Positions 46,280 to 59,516 of a DNA stretch of 64,000 nt are shown one piece after another. Position numbers and translations under genes: made by a program. Origin of the DNA: Stomorhina lunata (lineage: Eukaryota > Arthropoda > Insecta > Diptera > Rhiniidae); assembly GCA_933228675.1 (NCBI GenBank), contig OW121743.1:61455639-61519638 (forward strand), read 5' to 3'. The notes below the pieces were generated by a model, which saw only the letters and a list, made by a program, of their open reading frames with translations, did no database searches and was not told the DNA's origin. Numbering within the stretch: position 1 is the first letter of the stretch; every line of letters starts with the position of its first letter.

Positions 46280-46575
46280 TTATTTGGGAATTAATTATTC
46301 GAACTTTAGAATTGATTGAAAAATTAGGTTTAAGTAATAGGATCAAACTCAATAAGTTAAATTGATGATTATCTCTGCAATTTGACAACTCGACTGTGGT
46401 CGAGGGCGCTAAGTGCTGATGACGTCCTGTGGCGGGACAGAAATTGCAATCCACTGAGCCGCGTTCAAAAATAATTTTTTCAGTTTTTCTCCACAATTAC
46501 TTTTCAAATTTTCAAAATTGATAATTTGAAAGTTAAATGAACTCAAGCCTGATTAAACCTAATTTTTCAAGAAAA
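46280..46575 (-). mobile_element. SINE-like sequence, opposite orientation, with inverted flanks
   Basis: On the minus strand, ACGCGGCTCAGTGGATTGC, TTTCTGTCCCGCCAC and GGACGTCATCAGCACTTAGC match the 41085-41150 core. It is flanked by an inverted pair, ATTGAAAAATTAGGTTTAAG (46314) and its complement near 46556. The two copies face each other across the satellite block. Confidence 0.6.
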
Positions 46576-46800
46576 TTGTTTTATCTCAAATTTTGCTAAA
46601 TTTTATAAAAACTTTTTCTGCAGAAAATTTCATCAAAAAATTGTCCATAGAAAATTTAATCAAATTTTTTTTTTTTATAGAAAATTTTAATAAAAATTTT
46701 TCTAAAGAAAATTTTATCAACAATTTTTCTATAGATAATTTTATCAAAAATTATTCTATAGAAAATTTTTTTTATAGAAATTTTTTATCAAAAAAATTAA
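46575..46800 (+). repeat. Palindrome-core satellite block 9
   Basis: A few diverged units (TTTATCAAAAATTATTCTAT and AGAAAATTTTAATAAAAATT) right of the SINE-like copy. This is probably the cut-off continuation of block 8. Confidence 0.85.
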
Positions 46801-46938
46801 TAAAATTGTTGAGCTTGAGTATAATTTTACTGTTAACTATTGTTATGAAATGCACATTATTGTTTCACAACTGATAACCGATAACATAAACTCAGTTGCC
46901 TTGTCAATTATTAGTCTTATTGTAGATGGCAACAAGAG

Positions 46939-47109
46939 TCAAATGTAGTTTTCTTTTATAGGTAATTTTAGCAAACCGGGAATTTGTAGTTGCTGAGAAT
47001 ATTTTTTGTAAAAAGAGCGGTAAAAATATATTTTCATTGTCCAATAATAAGCACAAGTGCCATCTATTAATCCGACAATTCCTGGAACTATATTTTCAAT
47101 ATAAACCTT
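46939..47109 (-). pseudogene. PIF/Harbinger-type transposase fragment
   Basis: The minus-strand frame reads KVYIENIVPGIVGLIDGTCA, then YYWTMKIYFYRS to a stop. PGIVGLIDGT matches the signature around the first catalytic aspartate of PIF/Harbinger DDE nucleases (FPGVIGAIDGT-like). The rest is not recognisable. Flanking GTTGC-rich sequence (AAACTCAGTTGCC at 46887 and GCAACTAAAACTCGGTTGC at 47303) may be the element's decayed ends. Confidence 0.6.
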
Positions 47110-47329
47110 TTTAATAAAAACAAGTTTTGATTTTGTGTTTTTAAATTTTTAAGATAATATCGAAAAAGCAGGTTGTGACATATCAAAATTAAAATGGCAA
47201 TTTGACTACGATTTTTCTTCTTGCTTTTAGTTGCTTTAGCAACTGACATGTGTTGCCATATACAATGCAACTTTTTTACTGGTTGTGTTGCCAGTAGACA
47301 GAGCAACTAAAACTCGGTTGCAATTCACA

Positions 47330-48400
47330 ATCGTTCCATTAGTTACAAATTTTAAGTTCATTCTTGAAAAACTAAACAAGTATTCTTTATTTTGTGTTCT
47401 AAGAAGTTACTAGGTTGAACACATATCCTTTAAAACCCTTATTCCAATTACTACCACATAGACACTATTTTAATTATTTTTAACAAAAATTCCTTTTGAA
47501 GCTTTTATATGTATGAAAAAGAAGTGTATGCATTAGCTTTTTTTCATGCATAATTTTCTAAACAAAACTCTAAAAATATTCATAATAAATTTAAAACTAT
47601 TTTAAAGTCATAATATAATTTAGTTAAACTGACATCAACATCAACAATAATAATAACAACAACAAATACAGAGCAAAAACTCCAGTTTATTGCCTCAAAA
47701 TATATTCAAATTGCAGTAATGCATATTCAACAAGTATCTTTCATCTTCCACAGAGGCAACAGCAGCCGTATGTTGCAGCATTTGGAAGCAACTACAACAG
47801 GAACAAAATTATAAAGGATTCATAAAAGATGAAAGGAAGCAATTTGTTTTTTTTATGTTCATTCTTTTAGTTTGTATTATAGGACTATGTATGTAGGTAT
47901 GGGAAAGAATATTTTTTTATCCTTTAACACAGACAGATGTTTAGTCTGAACGCAGACACACGTATAGAAATTCGTAAATGTACGAGAAAACGTAGTATTT
48001 ATATATGTATGCATGCATATATTTATTTGAATGTATGAATGATTGTTTGTCTATTGCTGGAGTACTCATTTGGCATAATCCACTTTACATTTTTCTGTAT
48101 AATTTCTCTTTAACTTTTTTGTAGTTTCTTATCAAATTTTATTTTAACTCCTGAAAAATCATAATAAAAACACTTGTTTTTATATTATTTATATATACGA
48201 AACGTTAAGACAAATAAATAAATTTTATGAATGTATGTGTGATGCACGTTTGTAGGTGTTTTAATCTGAACTATGCATACAAATAAATAATGTGTAAAAT
48301 TAATTTCCAAGAGTCGCATAGTGGGTCAAATTTTTAAAGGTTAACTATTTGTCAAAGTTTACTTTTTAGACTTAGTTGCTATACATTTGGCACTATAATT
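47330..48400. other. AT-rich intron-like sequence
   Basis: No gene supported. At 47753-47800 a CAG-rich, more balanced stretch follows a plausible splice acceptor (CATCTTCCACAG), but it is too short to call. Confidence 0.45.
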
Positions 48401-48419
48401 GATTTACTCAAAGAAGTTT

Positions 48420-48655
48420 TTAATGAAAAAGTTATTTCGCGGAATGACCCAATTAATTGGCCACAAAGATCGTGGGAATAAACTCATTGGTTCTTTTTAG
48501 GGGTTACGTTAAGTCGTTCGTCTATGTCTATAAACTAAAAACAATTGAATACCTGGAAATTCAAATTGGAAGAGTTATTGCCGAAATAGGGCCCGAATAC
48601 TGCGAAAAGTTGTTGAAAATTTGTGTTCCAGACTGCGCTTTTTCTGATGTGTAGA
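48420..48655 (+). pseudogene. Mariner-like transposase C-terminal remnant
   Basis: DPINWPQRSWE followed by a stop, HWFFLGV in one frame and GYVKSFVYVYKLKTIEYLEI, VIAEIGPEYCEKLLKI in the next. This matches the NWPPRSxDLTPLDFFLWGY and tail blocks of mariner-like transposases such as 9256-9500. The third catalytic aspartate is replaced, and a frameshift joins the two pieces. No ends were found. Confidence 0.6.
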
Positions 48656-50699
48656 TCCGACTAAAATATATTTTTGAAAATTTTAATTACGGGATCAGCT
48701 ACGAAAAAAAACATGTCCTTGGTACTTTTTTCAAGAGACATGTAGGGAGTAAAAAAAACTATTTTTGTATTTTTAAACCAACAAATCTAGAAAATATTTA
48801 CCGGAGTACATCAAAATATAAAAACATGTATTAAGTATTTAAAAATGAAAACAAAACTCTATTTTAATAGTATCTTTATATAACTTCTGAATCAATAAAG
48901 CTAGAATAGAATTTATAGGGAAGTCTATTGACAGTCACAAAATATCAAACACGAGTTTGGTACTTTTTTTTTAATTTGGAGGCAGAAAAGGGAAAATCGA
49001 AAACATTATATCTCCTAAACAAAAAAAAAAAGAAAGAAAGACAAATTAAATTGATCTGAGATCAGCGGTAAAAATTTAATCCAGTTACGATATTTCTCTG
49101 AAAGTGAATATGATAGAAACAGAGTTAAAATTCGGTTTGTACCGGCTGCATAAATAAAGGGAGTACTTGTTTGAATATGGGAAAAAATGATAAAAGCTAT
49201 TTTCTGAACCAATAAGCACAGAAACAAAATTTATAGCCGAAGTTATAAACATATATGTACATTAGGGTGACAGGAAAATTTTTTTTCTTTGATTTCAAAT
49301 TAACGGAATATTATGATACTAGGTCTAAAAGTTTAGTTCTGAAAATTTGAGGCAAATCGGACAACATTCTAAGAGCGCGCATCGTGTTCAAAGTTTTAAG
49401 AGCCCATTTTTATTGCAAAAAATGGGAGAAAAAATAATAGGATCTTAAAGAAAACTAACACAGCTTTATTTTAAGAAAAACAAAAATCCATGAAGTAGTT
49501 TTGGAGTTATTCCATTTTTCCTCTAAAAATGTATGTAATCGAAAAAGCGCCTAAGGGTATGCACCAAAAATTTTATGTTGTAAATAAAAAATTTTAAAAT
49601 TAGACATAATTTATCATTAAATGACAAGTTAGTATTGAACAGTTTAGTTTTGCTAAAATATAATCGAATTAATTTAGTTTTTTCCAAGCTGGAAAATGGT
49701 ATATTTTTCTCAGGTCGGTTTCAAAAAACAATTTTTAGTTTTTGCAAAATTTTGTTCAACAAATATTACAAATTTAGAATTTACTCACCAGTATGTTAAA
49801 ACAGACAAATGGGGGAATAAAATTCAACAAAATTTATGTCGATCGCTTGAACAGTTTCACCGTACCTGCGATTTAAAATGTAAGAATTTCGCGAAAATGA
49901 AATTTTTTTTGTAGTAGATGCACTTGTATTAAATTTTAATTAAAGTTAAATAATATTATTGTTTAGTTTATGAAAAACCTATGCTAAAAGGTTTTCTAAT
50001 ATTGGACGAGATTAACCCTTTCTTCACCGGGGTCAAATATCAAAATTTGGATTTCCTTTTGAATCATAAGCCATAATTTCCCTTTTCATAGACAGGGTCA
50101 CATATTTTATTTTATAAAGAATATACTTGCGATGCACATTTTGTTTCTAAGATCATTTGTTCAAAAGTAAAAAAAAGTGCCAAAAATATTTTTCACACAT
50201 TATTGGTTCTGCTCTGCCCTTTTTTCCAAAATGTACCAATTACTCGTCTTTTTCAGCTAATACAAATTTTGTTTCCATACCTATCACTTTAAAAGCTATA
50301 ACGTAACCAATATTCCCCCTTTTTATCTCCTAATTTCAAAAAAGTTCCATATGCCTATTAAGTACTTCTCTGGTACCAATTGAATTCGGTGCATTTTATT
50401 AAAATGCAGTTGAAATATTTTATGAGTTGTTAAGTTATCATTTTATCCCTTTTGCTACCCGAAATCAAAAAAATCTTAAAAGCACTTTAAAACTTAATTT
50501 AAATTTTTTTCCTTTACCTATTACTTTAGGAGATATAACGTTTTCGATGTTTTTTTATCATTTTACTCTTTTAACGGCAAAATTTTCAAAAGTCCCTTCG
50601 TTCTTTATTTATCAGGTAAAAAAAAAAAATACAAAAAAGAATACAAAACAGAAATAAATTTTAATATTAAACAATTTTAGATTTTTATATTTTTTTTGT
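48656..50699. other. Non-coding region with diverged internal repeats
   Basis: Phrases such as GAACCAATAAGCACAGAAAC with AAAATTTATAGCCGAAG and GAATCAATAAAGCTAGAATA with GAATTTATAGGGAAG recur at 48890 and 49205, with inverted versions near 50210-50290, and are shared with 31380-31620. At 50067-50100 ATAAGCCATAATTTCCCTTT resembles 16146-16175. This is an old low-copy dispersed repeat, without coding sequence. Confidence 0.5.
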
Positions 50700-52070
50700 A
50701 ATTTTCGATCCAAATTTTTTTTTTTATAGAAAAAGTTTTAATAAAAACATTTTTCTTTGGAAAATTGTTCGATTTTCGCTAAAAATATTTTTATATCAAA
50801 AAATTTTCAAAACTTCAATGGAAAAATTTTCGATAAAAAATTTTCTATAGAAAAATTTTTGATGAAAAAAATTTCTATAGAAAAATTTTCGATAAAAAGT
50901 TTTCTTTAGAAAAATGTTTGATGAAAAAATTTTCTATAGAAAAATGTTTTAATAAAAAAATTTCTATAGAAAAATTTTTGATAAAAAAATTTTCTTTAGA
51001 AAAATTTTTGTTAAAAAATTTCCCATAAAAAATTTATTGATAAAAAAAAATTTCTATAGAAAAATTTTTGATGAAAAAATTTTCTATAGAAAAATTTTTG
51101 ATGAAAAAATTTTCTATAGAAAAAATTTTGATAAAAAAATTTTCTATGAAAAATTTTTGATAAAAAAATTTTTATAGAAAAATTTTTTATAAAAAATTGT
51201 CTATAGAAAAATTTATGATAAAAAAATTTTCTATAGAAAAATTTTTGATAAAAAAATTTTTGATAAAAAAATTTTCTATAGAAAAATTTTTGATAAAAAA
51301 AATTTTCTATAGAAAAAGTTTTTATAAGAAAATTTTCTATAGAAAAAGTTTTGATATAAAAGTTTTCTATAGAAAAAATTTTAATAAAAAAGAAAAAGAA
51401 CAATTTTTGATAAAAAATTTTTTTTCTAGAAAATTTTTTGATACAAAAATTTTCTAAATTTGTTGATACAAAAATTTTCTATAGAAAAAATTTTGATAAA
51501 AAATTATTTATAGAAAAAATTTAAATAAAAAATTTTTTATAGAAAAAATGTTGATAAACATTTTTTTATAGAAAAAATTTTGATAAAATTTTTTTTATAG
51601 AAAAAATTTTGATAAAATTTTTTTTATAGAAAATTTTTTGATAAAAAAAAGTACAGAAAATTTTAATTTCAATACATTTTCTATTGATAAAAAAATTTTC
51701 TTTGAAAAATTTTTGATAAAAAAATTTTCTATAGAAAAAGTTTTGATAAAAAATTTTCGGTACAAAGATTTTTGATAAAAAATATTTCCATAGAAACATA
51801 AATTTTCCATAGAAAAATGTTTGGTAAAAAATTTTTCTTTTTCTATAAAAACAATTTTTGTAAGAAAATTTTCTATAGAAAAATTTTTATAAGAAAATTT
51901 TCTATAAAAAAATTTATTATTTTTCTAATAGACAAATTTTTCATTAAAAAATTATAGAAAAATTGTTGATAAAAAAAAAATTTCTATACAAAAATTTTTG
52001 TAAGAAACTTTTCTAAAGAAAAATTTTTGATAACAAATCTTCTATAGAAAAATTTTTGATAAAAATATTT
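50700..52070 (-). repeat. Palindrome-core satellite block 10
   Basis: Reverse-linker units (TTTTTGATAAAAAAATTTTC, TATAG). The best-conserved stretch is 51050-51400. The right boundary is the leader at 52078. Confidence 0.94.
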
Positions 52071-52077
52071 TAAAAAC

Positions 52078-52165
52078 ATGGAGCAGAAAACTTTTTCTTT
52101 TTAAAACGTTAAAACTACACATTGAAAAATATACCTATTTTAGTTTTTTTTTTTGTTCTGTTCTC
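52078..52165 (-). repeat. Leader sequence flanking the satellite (minus copy)
   Basis: On the minus strand: AAGAGAACAGAACAAAAA, CTAAAATAGGTATATTTTTC, AATGTGTAGTTTTAACG, TTTTAAAAAGAAAAAG, TTTTCTGCTCCATG. The same sequence precedes block 11 at 62463-62590 in plus orientation. Both therefore enter the satellite from the same side relative to the linker direction. Confidence 0.85.
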
Positions 52166-52406
52166 TTTGTATATAAGACACAATGAAAGTGTATTGCACT
52201 ACAGTCCCAATTTAGTTTTTTTAATAACTAAAAAAACGCATTATCTCTTATTTGCGAGACAAAATAAACACGAATTATAGTGTCAGTGCAAAATATCCAA
52301 ATTACGCCATGATTATTGTCTTAGCAAAATTAATTGTATGTTTACCTTACTTTAAGTTCAAAAGACTTGAAATTTTTGAAAAATATTTTTGCTACTTTGC
52401 AATGTA

Positions 52407-52475
52407 AAACATGTAAGAAAAAGCTATATTTGGTCAAGCTTGACTACATGATACCCTTCACTACTAATATCAAAA
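52407..52475 (-). mobile_element. Mini-me-like terminal fragment
   Basis: The minus strand reads AGTAGTGAAGGGTATCATG, then GTCAAGCTTGACCAAATATA and TTTTTCTTACATGTTTT, a diverged family tail. Confidence 0.55.
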
Positions 52476-52688
52476 ATGGATCAACAACTTTGCAAGTTTT
52501 TCATATATGAATGCGCAAATTTTCTTTTAAAGGGTCTATTGTGGGAGATCGACCGACTGGTACCCAAATTTGGCTATCGGTTTATATTTACAAAAACATC
52601 AGCATAAGAAAAATATACCAATTCCACTCATGGTAGTAAATGATGTAAAAAAATATCACAAACTTTAAGATTTCATAAAAAATAGTTA

Positions 52689-53018
52689 TAGCCTGTTTCA
52701 CGATTTCGAAAGAAAATGTACTCGAAAGAAAGTAAGTAACTCGAATTCGAATTAATTTTGGTTTCACTATTTCGAAGCCTTTCATTCGTTTCTATTCGAA
52801 AGCAAAATATCAAGTCACTTATTTTGACATTTTCTTTCGTATTGCTGGTGACTTGTTCGAAATAGTCAAACAGAAATTTGTATGAAAATACTTACGTTTT
52901 CTTTCGACTTGTTTTTCGACTTATCTTTCGCATAAAATAAAGTTAGTGAAACGAAAAACAAATTTCTTTTGTATAGGATAAGAATGAAAGCATTCTTTCG
53001 AGATCGTGGAACAGGCCA
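52689..53018. mobile_element. 330-bp MITE with TTA target duplication
   Basis: The ends are TAGCCTGTTTCACGATTTCG and, inverted, TGGCCTGTTCCACGATCTCG, flanked by TTA (52686-52688 and 53019-53021). Multiple TTCGAAAG-type motifs are scattered inside, possibly subterminal binding sites. No coding. A TWA target points to PIF/Harbinger. Confidence 0.85.
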
Positions 53019-53021
53019 TTA

Positions 53022-53832
53022 AAATGTTTTGCTAGATTTGAAATCATTACTTCCAAAGTAACTATAACACAAAGAAGTTCCTTCCTTTAATTCTCATTAG
53101 TCGGATTATGTTTACCAAAGATATCTTTTTACTTTTATCATTTACCCACTGTAAATGTAAGGTTTTGATTTACAAACATAAGTATCTAGAATAATCTTAC
53201 ACATACACAAAATATTTGCATATTCATTTAAGAATCTACTTGCAGTTTTAAAAGACCAAAGGACAAACACCTTTACATAAACATAACAACAAATGCAATT
53301 TTTAAGTTTTCAAAAATATTTCAAAATACTTAAATGCACAGACTAACATGTTTACATACATACTCATATAAATTGTGTAAAAGTATTCATCTTATTTTGT
53401 ATATTTATAAACAGCAGATTAAAATTTATGTTATAAATTCATGCATGCATATGCAATTATTTACACAACTGTCAAATAAATGACAATCTTTACGATACAA
53501 AACACCCAACAACTACGACATTAACAACAACTTTTACTATAAAACAGAGTAAAAAATATATAAGAAAATATTTTATGTCCTTTAACACCCACTAACATTC
53601 AGACGACGTTAAAGACAATATCAAAATCATTGGGTCTTCTATATCAAACTACTTTTTCGTTTTGAGTAGAAAATCGAGAAATATTATTTGTACTCATATT
53701 TCGATTCAAATTCAACTTTGACATCAACAACCGCTCTTGCTCTCTTGGCTTAAATAATGTCATTCTTTAGTTATACATATTCGCATATAGAAATTTACTG
53801 TGAACTTTGTATGAAGAGCAAAAAAAAAAAAA
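53022..53832. other. AT-rich intron-like sequence
   Basis: No gene or recognised repeat. A poly-A run at 53819-53835 adjoins the next element. Confidence 0.45.
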
Positions 53833-55340
<1,508 letters not shown>

Positions 55341-56464
55341 TGATGAGATAATGATGATTGCATTCTTCCACTTGGAATATCCTTGAACATGAAATTTTTT
55401 TTGTTGGTGTTAAAACAAAAATCGATTTATTTAGATATGTTAAATGTTGATGAGGACGAGGACGATGATGTTAATGTCGGTGTTGATATATCTAGTGGTG
55501 GGGGTAGTTTTCTACATAGAACTTAATAGTAGAATATTTATAGATATATTTACTAGATTGTGCAACAATACTCTCCTACAAGGATAACCATGTAAACATT
55601 TAAAAGTAATGAAAACTCTTAACTGTGTAATAGAAAGTTAAATGTTATGATGAGATAAATTTTTTATATATTAAATAAATAATACAGAAATAATAGCAGA
55701 TACTATGAAAAAGAAACATACATACACTTTTAAGATGATATGAAACTCTTGATATTAACCTAACAGATACAAGTACTTAACAGATACACTTTTGTAGAAA
55801 ATGTCGAAACAAATACAGGGAGACTTTGTTAACAATAACATATTCCACTTTGTGTTAACTCTTAAAAAGTGGAGATACAAACCTTTAAAATTTCTACAAT
55901 ATGAGATTTATCTCTTATTTCTTAAGATTTAAGAGCATTTGCTCCCATTTTGTTAGTGTATAACAGTTGAGATACTCTTTAGTTGTAGTGCAGACTAGAT
56001 ATGGGCATGTGCAGTTACTGTTTGTAGAATGGCAAAACATTCCAAATTTCTATGTTGCGGTTGAAATGGTCGAAATAAGAAATTTCTATAATGCTAACAA
56101 CAACATTAAACTGTAAGATAGAGAGTGTAACATTTCAATGTATTAACAACATACAAACTCTGTATAAGTGGTAACATAACATAGGTTTTACTTTAGACGT
56201 GAATTTAAAAGTTTGAAGTCAACTATCTTTAGATAAATTCTTTTTATAGCAAATAACAGTTGTGGAAAAATGTTTGCAATTTGGATGGTATTTTATTGTC
56301 AAAAAAGTCACAAGGTGTTAGATAAATAATCTAAATTCCACTTTGAGTTAGTACATACATTGATTTACATATAATCCACTTATACCGACACAAAGGCAAC
56401 GAAAAAAGCAATTCATGAAGTTTTGAAAATACATACAACATAATTGAATTGAAATGGCCATCGG
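55341..56464. other. AT-rich intron-like sequence
   Basis: No gene or clear repeat. A short GAT-rich run is at 55450-55480. Confidence 0.45.
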
Positions 56465-57618
56465 CGATATATAAGTTTTTCATTTACTTTATAATATGTT
56501 CATTATTTGTCACAGACCCTATCAATCGACTCAGAATCAGCAGGAGAATCTATTTAGCGATGTTCGTCCATCCGTCTGCGGAGTTATTAAATTTCATCAA
56601 AATCGACCAAAAACACCTAAGATATCGCCAAAGTACCAAAATTTATATTCGACATCTAAAATTTTTCATTGAAAAAAGTACATTTAAGAAAGAAAAGAAA
56701 AACCATAATCATGATAGACTAACTAGCAGAGACCAGATTTTAATACTTTTAAAACAATATTTTCATGTTTAAATCCATAAAAAAACAATCATTGAAGTTT
56801 AAAAAAATATTAAAAATCCCTCATGATTTTTATTTGTTCAAAAATTTTGTTTCTTTTTTTAATCCGATGAAAATAAAATATAAAAACATCGTTTGGGATA
56901 TTTATGAGTACAGTTCAAAATAATTTTCATCTTTTTTCATCCGATGAAAATAAATTTTGATAGAAAAAATTAAAATTTTGTTTCTGTATTTGTCCGGGTA
57001 TAAAGCATCTTTAGGACGTTTAAATAGCAATAAATTCAGTTATTGTTGCAAATTTTATATTGAAATGGGTTTGGGTTACAAATGATCGTTGTCTAAGTGC
57101 AGTTAAAAACGTTTCAAAGTTAATTTTTTTTACTTTTTTTTACTGGTATATTTTTTTTACTTGTATATTGATAATATTCAGCACAAATATTGCTTATGAT
57201 CACTTTAATCACTGTACCTAATTTTGTAGGAATTGGCCCATATTTGACCATACCTCCCATACATGACACATTCTCAAAAGACGTTTATGTACACACGTAA
57301 AAGCATAAAAACGTCTATAACTCTAAAGATAAATGCATATGACTACCAAAATATTGCACAGATAAATATTTTATACATTTTAACCAATAACCAAAATTTG
57401 GTAACAATCTGTCCACAATTGACCCTGGCTCCCATATAAGGAACATAGCCGGAAATGACATAAATCTCAAAATTTTGAAAAAATAACACATAGTATATGT
57501 ATGTATGTCTCTAAGACATAAGGACTACTTGTAAAATTGTTGGTCCTTATTTGACCTTAGCAGTGAAGGGTATAATATAGTCGGGCTTGACCGACTATAA
57601 CATTTCTTACTTGTTTTT
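56465..57618 (+). mobile_element. Mini-me-like element, plus orientation
   Basis: CCTATCAATCGACTCAGAATC, then TTTAGCGATGTTCGTCCATC correspond to the head seen at 2875-2925. The tail GTCGGGCTTGACCGACTATA, then TTTCTTACTTGTTTTT closes it at 57618. The body contains AATTGGCCCATATTTGACC and CAATTGACCCTGGCTCCC. The frame 56449-56772 is accidental. Confidence 0.7.
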
Positions 57619-58339
57619 ATATTAAAGCTATGGTCAAGTAGGGACTTATTTCCATAAAATTTGACATAATGACCAATTGTTGCATAAAACTTCTCTTGAT
57701 ATTACATTTTGATTTAATTTATCAGCATTAATGTGCTTCCCGGGGGCGGAGTTATATGGGAGCTCTCAATAAATGTAAACCAATTTCACACTTTTTCAAT
57801 ACAATTTTGTTCCTCTAGAACTTTTCATTAAAACGCTATCGTGCTTTATTTGACTGATAGATGGATACAAAGTCCGTAAGTTTTCGTATGGGAGCAACTG
57901 TCAAATGGTGACCGATTGCGACAAAATTTGGACACTGGCTTGTATTTAAGTGTATTTTAGGTGGAATTTAGGCTGTTTTCGTAAATGTTTTGTATAAATA
58001 AGAACCGATTTCGATAAAATTTTACACATGTTAAAGTTTCCTGTGCTAATATATCATATCTGTGATATTTTGTCATTATTAGGCAAATAAGCGATTAGCC
58101 TATGCGAGGCTATACGGGAGCTATGTTCAAATGTATACCGATTTCGTCCAGTTTCAATACAAAAATTTTTCAAGAAATGTAGAATATTTTTAAATAATTT
58201 CAATGACTTACCTCCATTTGTGAAGGCCCTATCGTACCGATGATGATACCAACAGACGGACATGATTCAGAATATTTTCCAATTTTGGTTTTTGAGAAAA
58301 TATAATTAAAATTATTCTTTTGATGGTGGGTATAAAAAA
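57619..58339 (-). mobile_element. Mini-me-like element, minus orientation, joined tail to tail
   Basis: Starts inside the body at the junction (AAGCTATGGTCAAGTAGGG) and ends with the family head GATGGTGGGTATAAAAA. The GTCY part is short (ACAGACGGACA at 58251). It lacks its own tail, so the plus element's tail at 57618 replaced it or inserted there. Confidence 0.7.
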
Positions 58340-58409
58340 GGCCAAAAGTTATGTCAATGAAATGTTTGAAGTCAAATATCTCTTAAACTATAAGAGATAA
58401 TGTAGTACA

Positions 58410-58950
58410 GGGCATGTTTTTTTTTAGCTTTTTAAGAAGTTTTCGAAAATGTAAACATTTTTTGGGCGATGTAGGGGATGCAACGGCTGCAATTGGTCTT
58501 AACTTGGTAAGTTTAGACTTATCTCGATTATCCTTCATCTCAAGTGCGGACACCGGCCACCTTTTGGTTTTATCCGGGATCTACTTTAACCCCCGTAAAT
58601 ATAGTGAGCTTACATGTGCCGCGAATTCTTCCAAAAGAATTATAAGAACATGGGTTAGGACGTCGGGCTAGTAACACACTTCTGAAAAAAAAAAACAATT
58701 ACTATGAAAAAGATTTGAGGCCCTATGCTCCATTGGGAGTCAAGGACAACAGAAGAAGAAGAATGATAAAGATTTGATAAAAAGACCAAGTAGAGGAAGG
58801 TCTTTCAAAGATTGGCCTACAAAAATGAAGAATATGCGCACAAGAACGAAGTGCATAGAATTCTAAAATAAGCTAGGCCTTTGACTTTAACAGGTTTTAA
58901 GTACAGAATATTTAAACAAGTTAAGTAAGTAAAAATCTTTGGATTGGACG
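58410..58950 (+). mobile_element. Non-LTR retrotransposon remnant 3: leader plus 3' end
   Basis: The part 58440-58680 is open and reads GDVGDATAAIGLNLVSLDLS, SADTGHLLVLSG, RKYSELTCAANSSKR, RTWVRTSG. The motif TTTAGACTTATCTCGATT in it matches the leaders of the copies at 2445 and 35355. After a purine-rich stretch with GAAGAAGAAGAATG it jumps at about 58765 to the 3' coding end (KDQVEE-like, LAYKNEEYAHKNEVHRIL) and ends CTTTGACTTTAACAGG with AAGTTAAGTAAG. Endonuclease and most of the RT are absent. Confidence 0.65.
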
Positions 58951-59255
58951 AAATTGGCAAAAGTTATATGAATCCAAAAGTTGTACCCGAAGTGGGCTAG
59001 TTTGGTCCACGATAGAGCCCACTATGATGCCTATAGATGCCTCTTTGAACATTGTTCTAAAAGCCTAAATACTCTTTTAATGATGCTCTAAATTTCGTCA
59101 AGTTTAGTTATAGCTGAGTTACATACATAATACCTACGATCCAATTTGAACCAGGGGTACTTCTCTCAGACAATGAGCTGTTATTAACACAAAAAAGCTT
59201 ATTTGCATCACTATTGGAAATTGTGAACCAAATTATTGAAAAATCTCCTAAATAC
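58951..59255. other. Unassigned non-coding stretch
   Basis: No match to the families seen elsewhere in the window; balanced composition near 58985-59040 but no open frame. Confidence 0.4.
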
Positions 59256-59259
59256 TTAA

Positions 59260-59413
59260 CCTTCCTATACCCTCGCGCTGTTTTTTTTTATTTTATTATA
59301 CCATCAAGATTAAAAAAGAAAATTTTGTTTCTAGTTTTCTGTCAAAAAACTTGTATTTCATCTAGTTCAAACTTTCGGTCCGTGTTACAAAAATAAGCTC
59401 GGGTATAGGAAGG
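59260..59413. mobile_element. 154-bp piggyBac-like MITE, TTAA target duplication
   Basis: The ends are CCTTCCTATACCC and its complement, with further weaker pairing (CTCGCGC / GAGCTTA). They are flanked by TTAA on both sides (59256-59259 and 59414-59417). TTAA duplications and CC-starting ends are the hallmark of piggyBac-type elements. Non-coding. Confidence 0.75.
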
Positions 59414-59516
59414 TTAAAACCATGAAAATTATAAAAATTAATAAATCTAAATATTATAAGACTAAAAAATACTCAATATCAACTTTTAAATTTTTTTACT
59501 GAGTTACTCCACATAA

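Noticed and set aside
47750..47815. Short exon with a CAG-rich start after CATCTTCCACAG
   Set aside because: Too short, ends in a stop soon after (RQQQPYVAAFGSNYN...), and has no convincing donor; CAG runs are common in fly non-coding DNA.
56449..56772. 107-residue frame
   Set aside because: It overlaps the recognisable head and GTCY part of a mini-me-like element; no domain.
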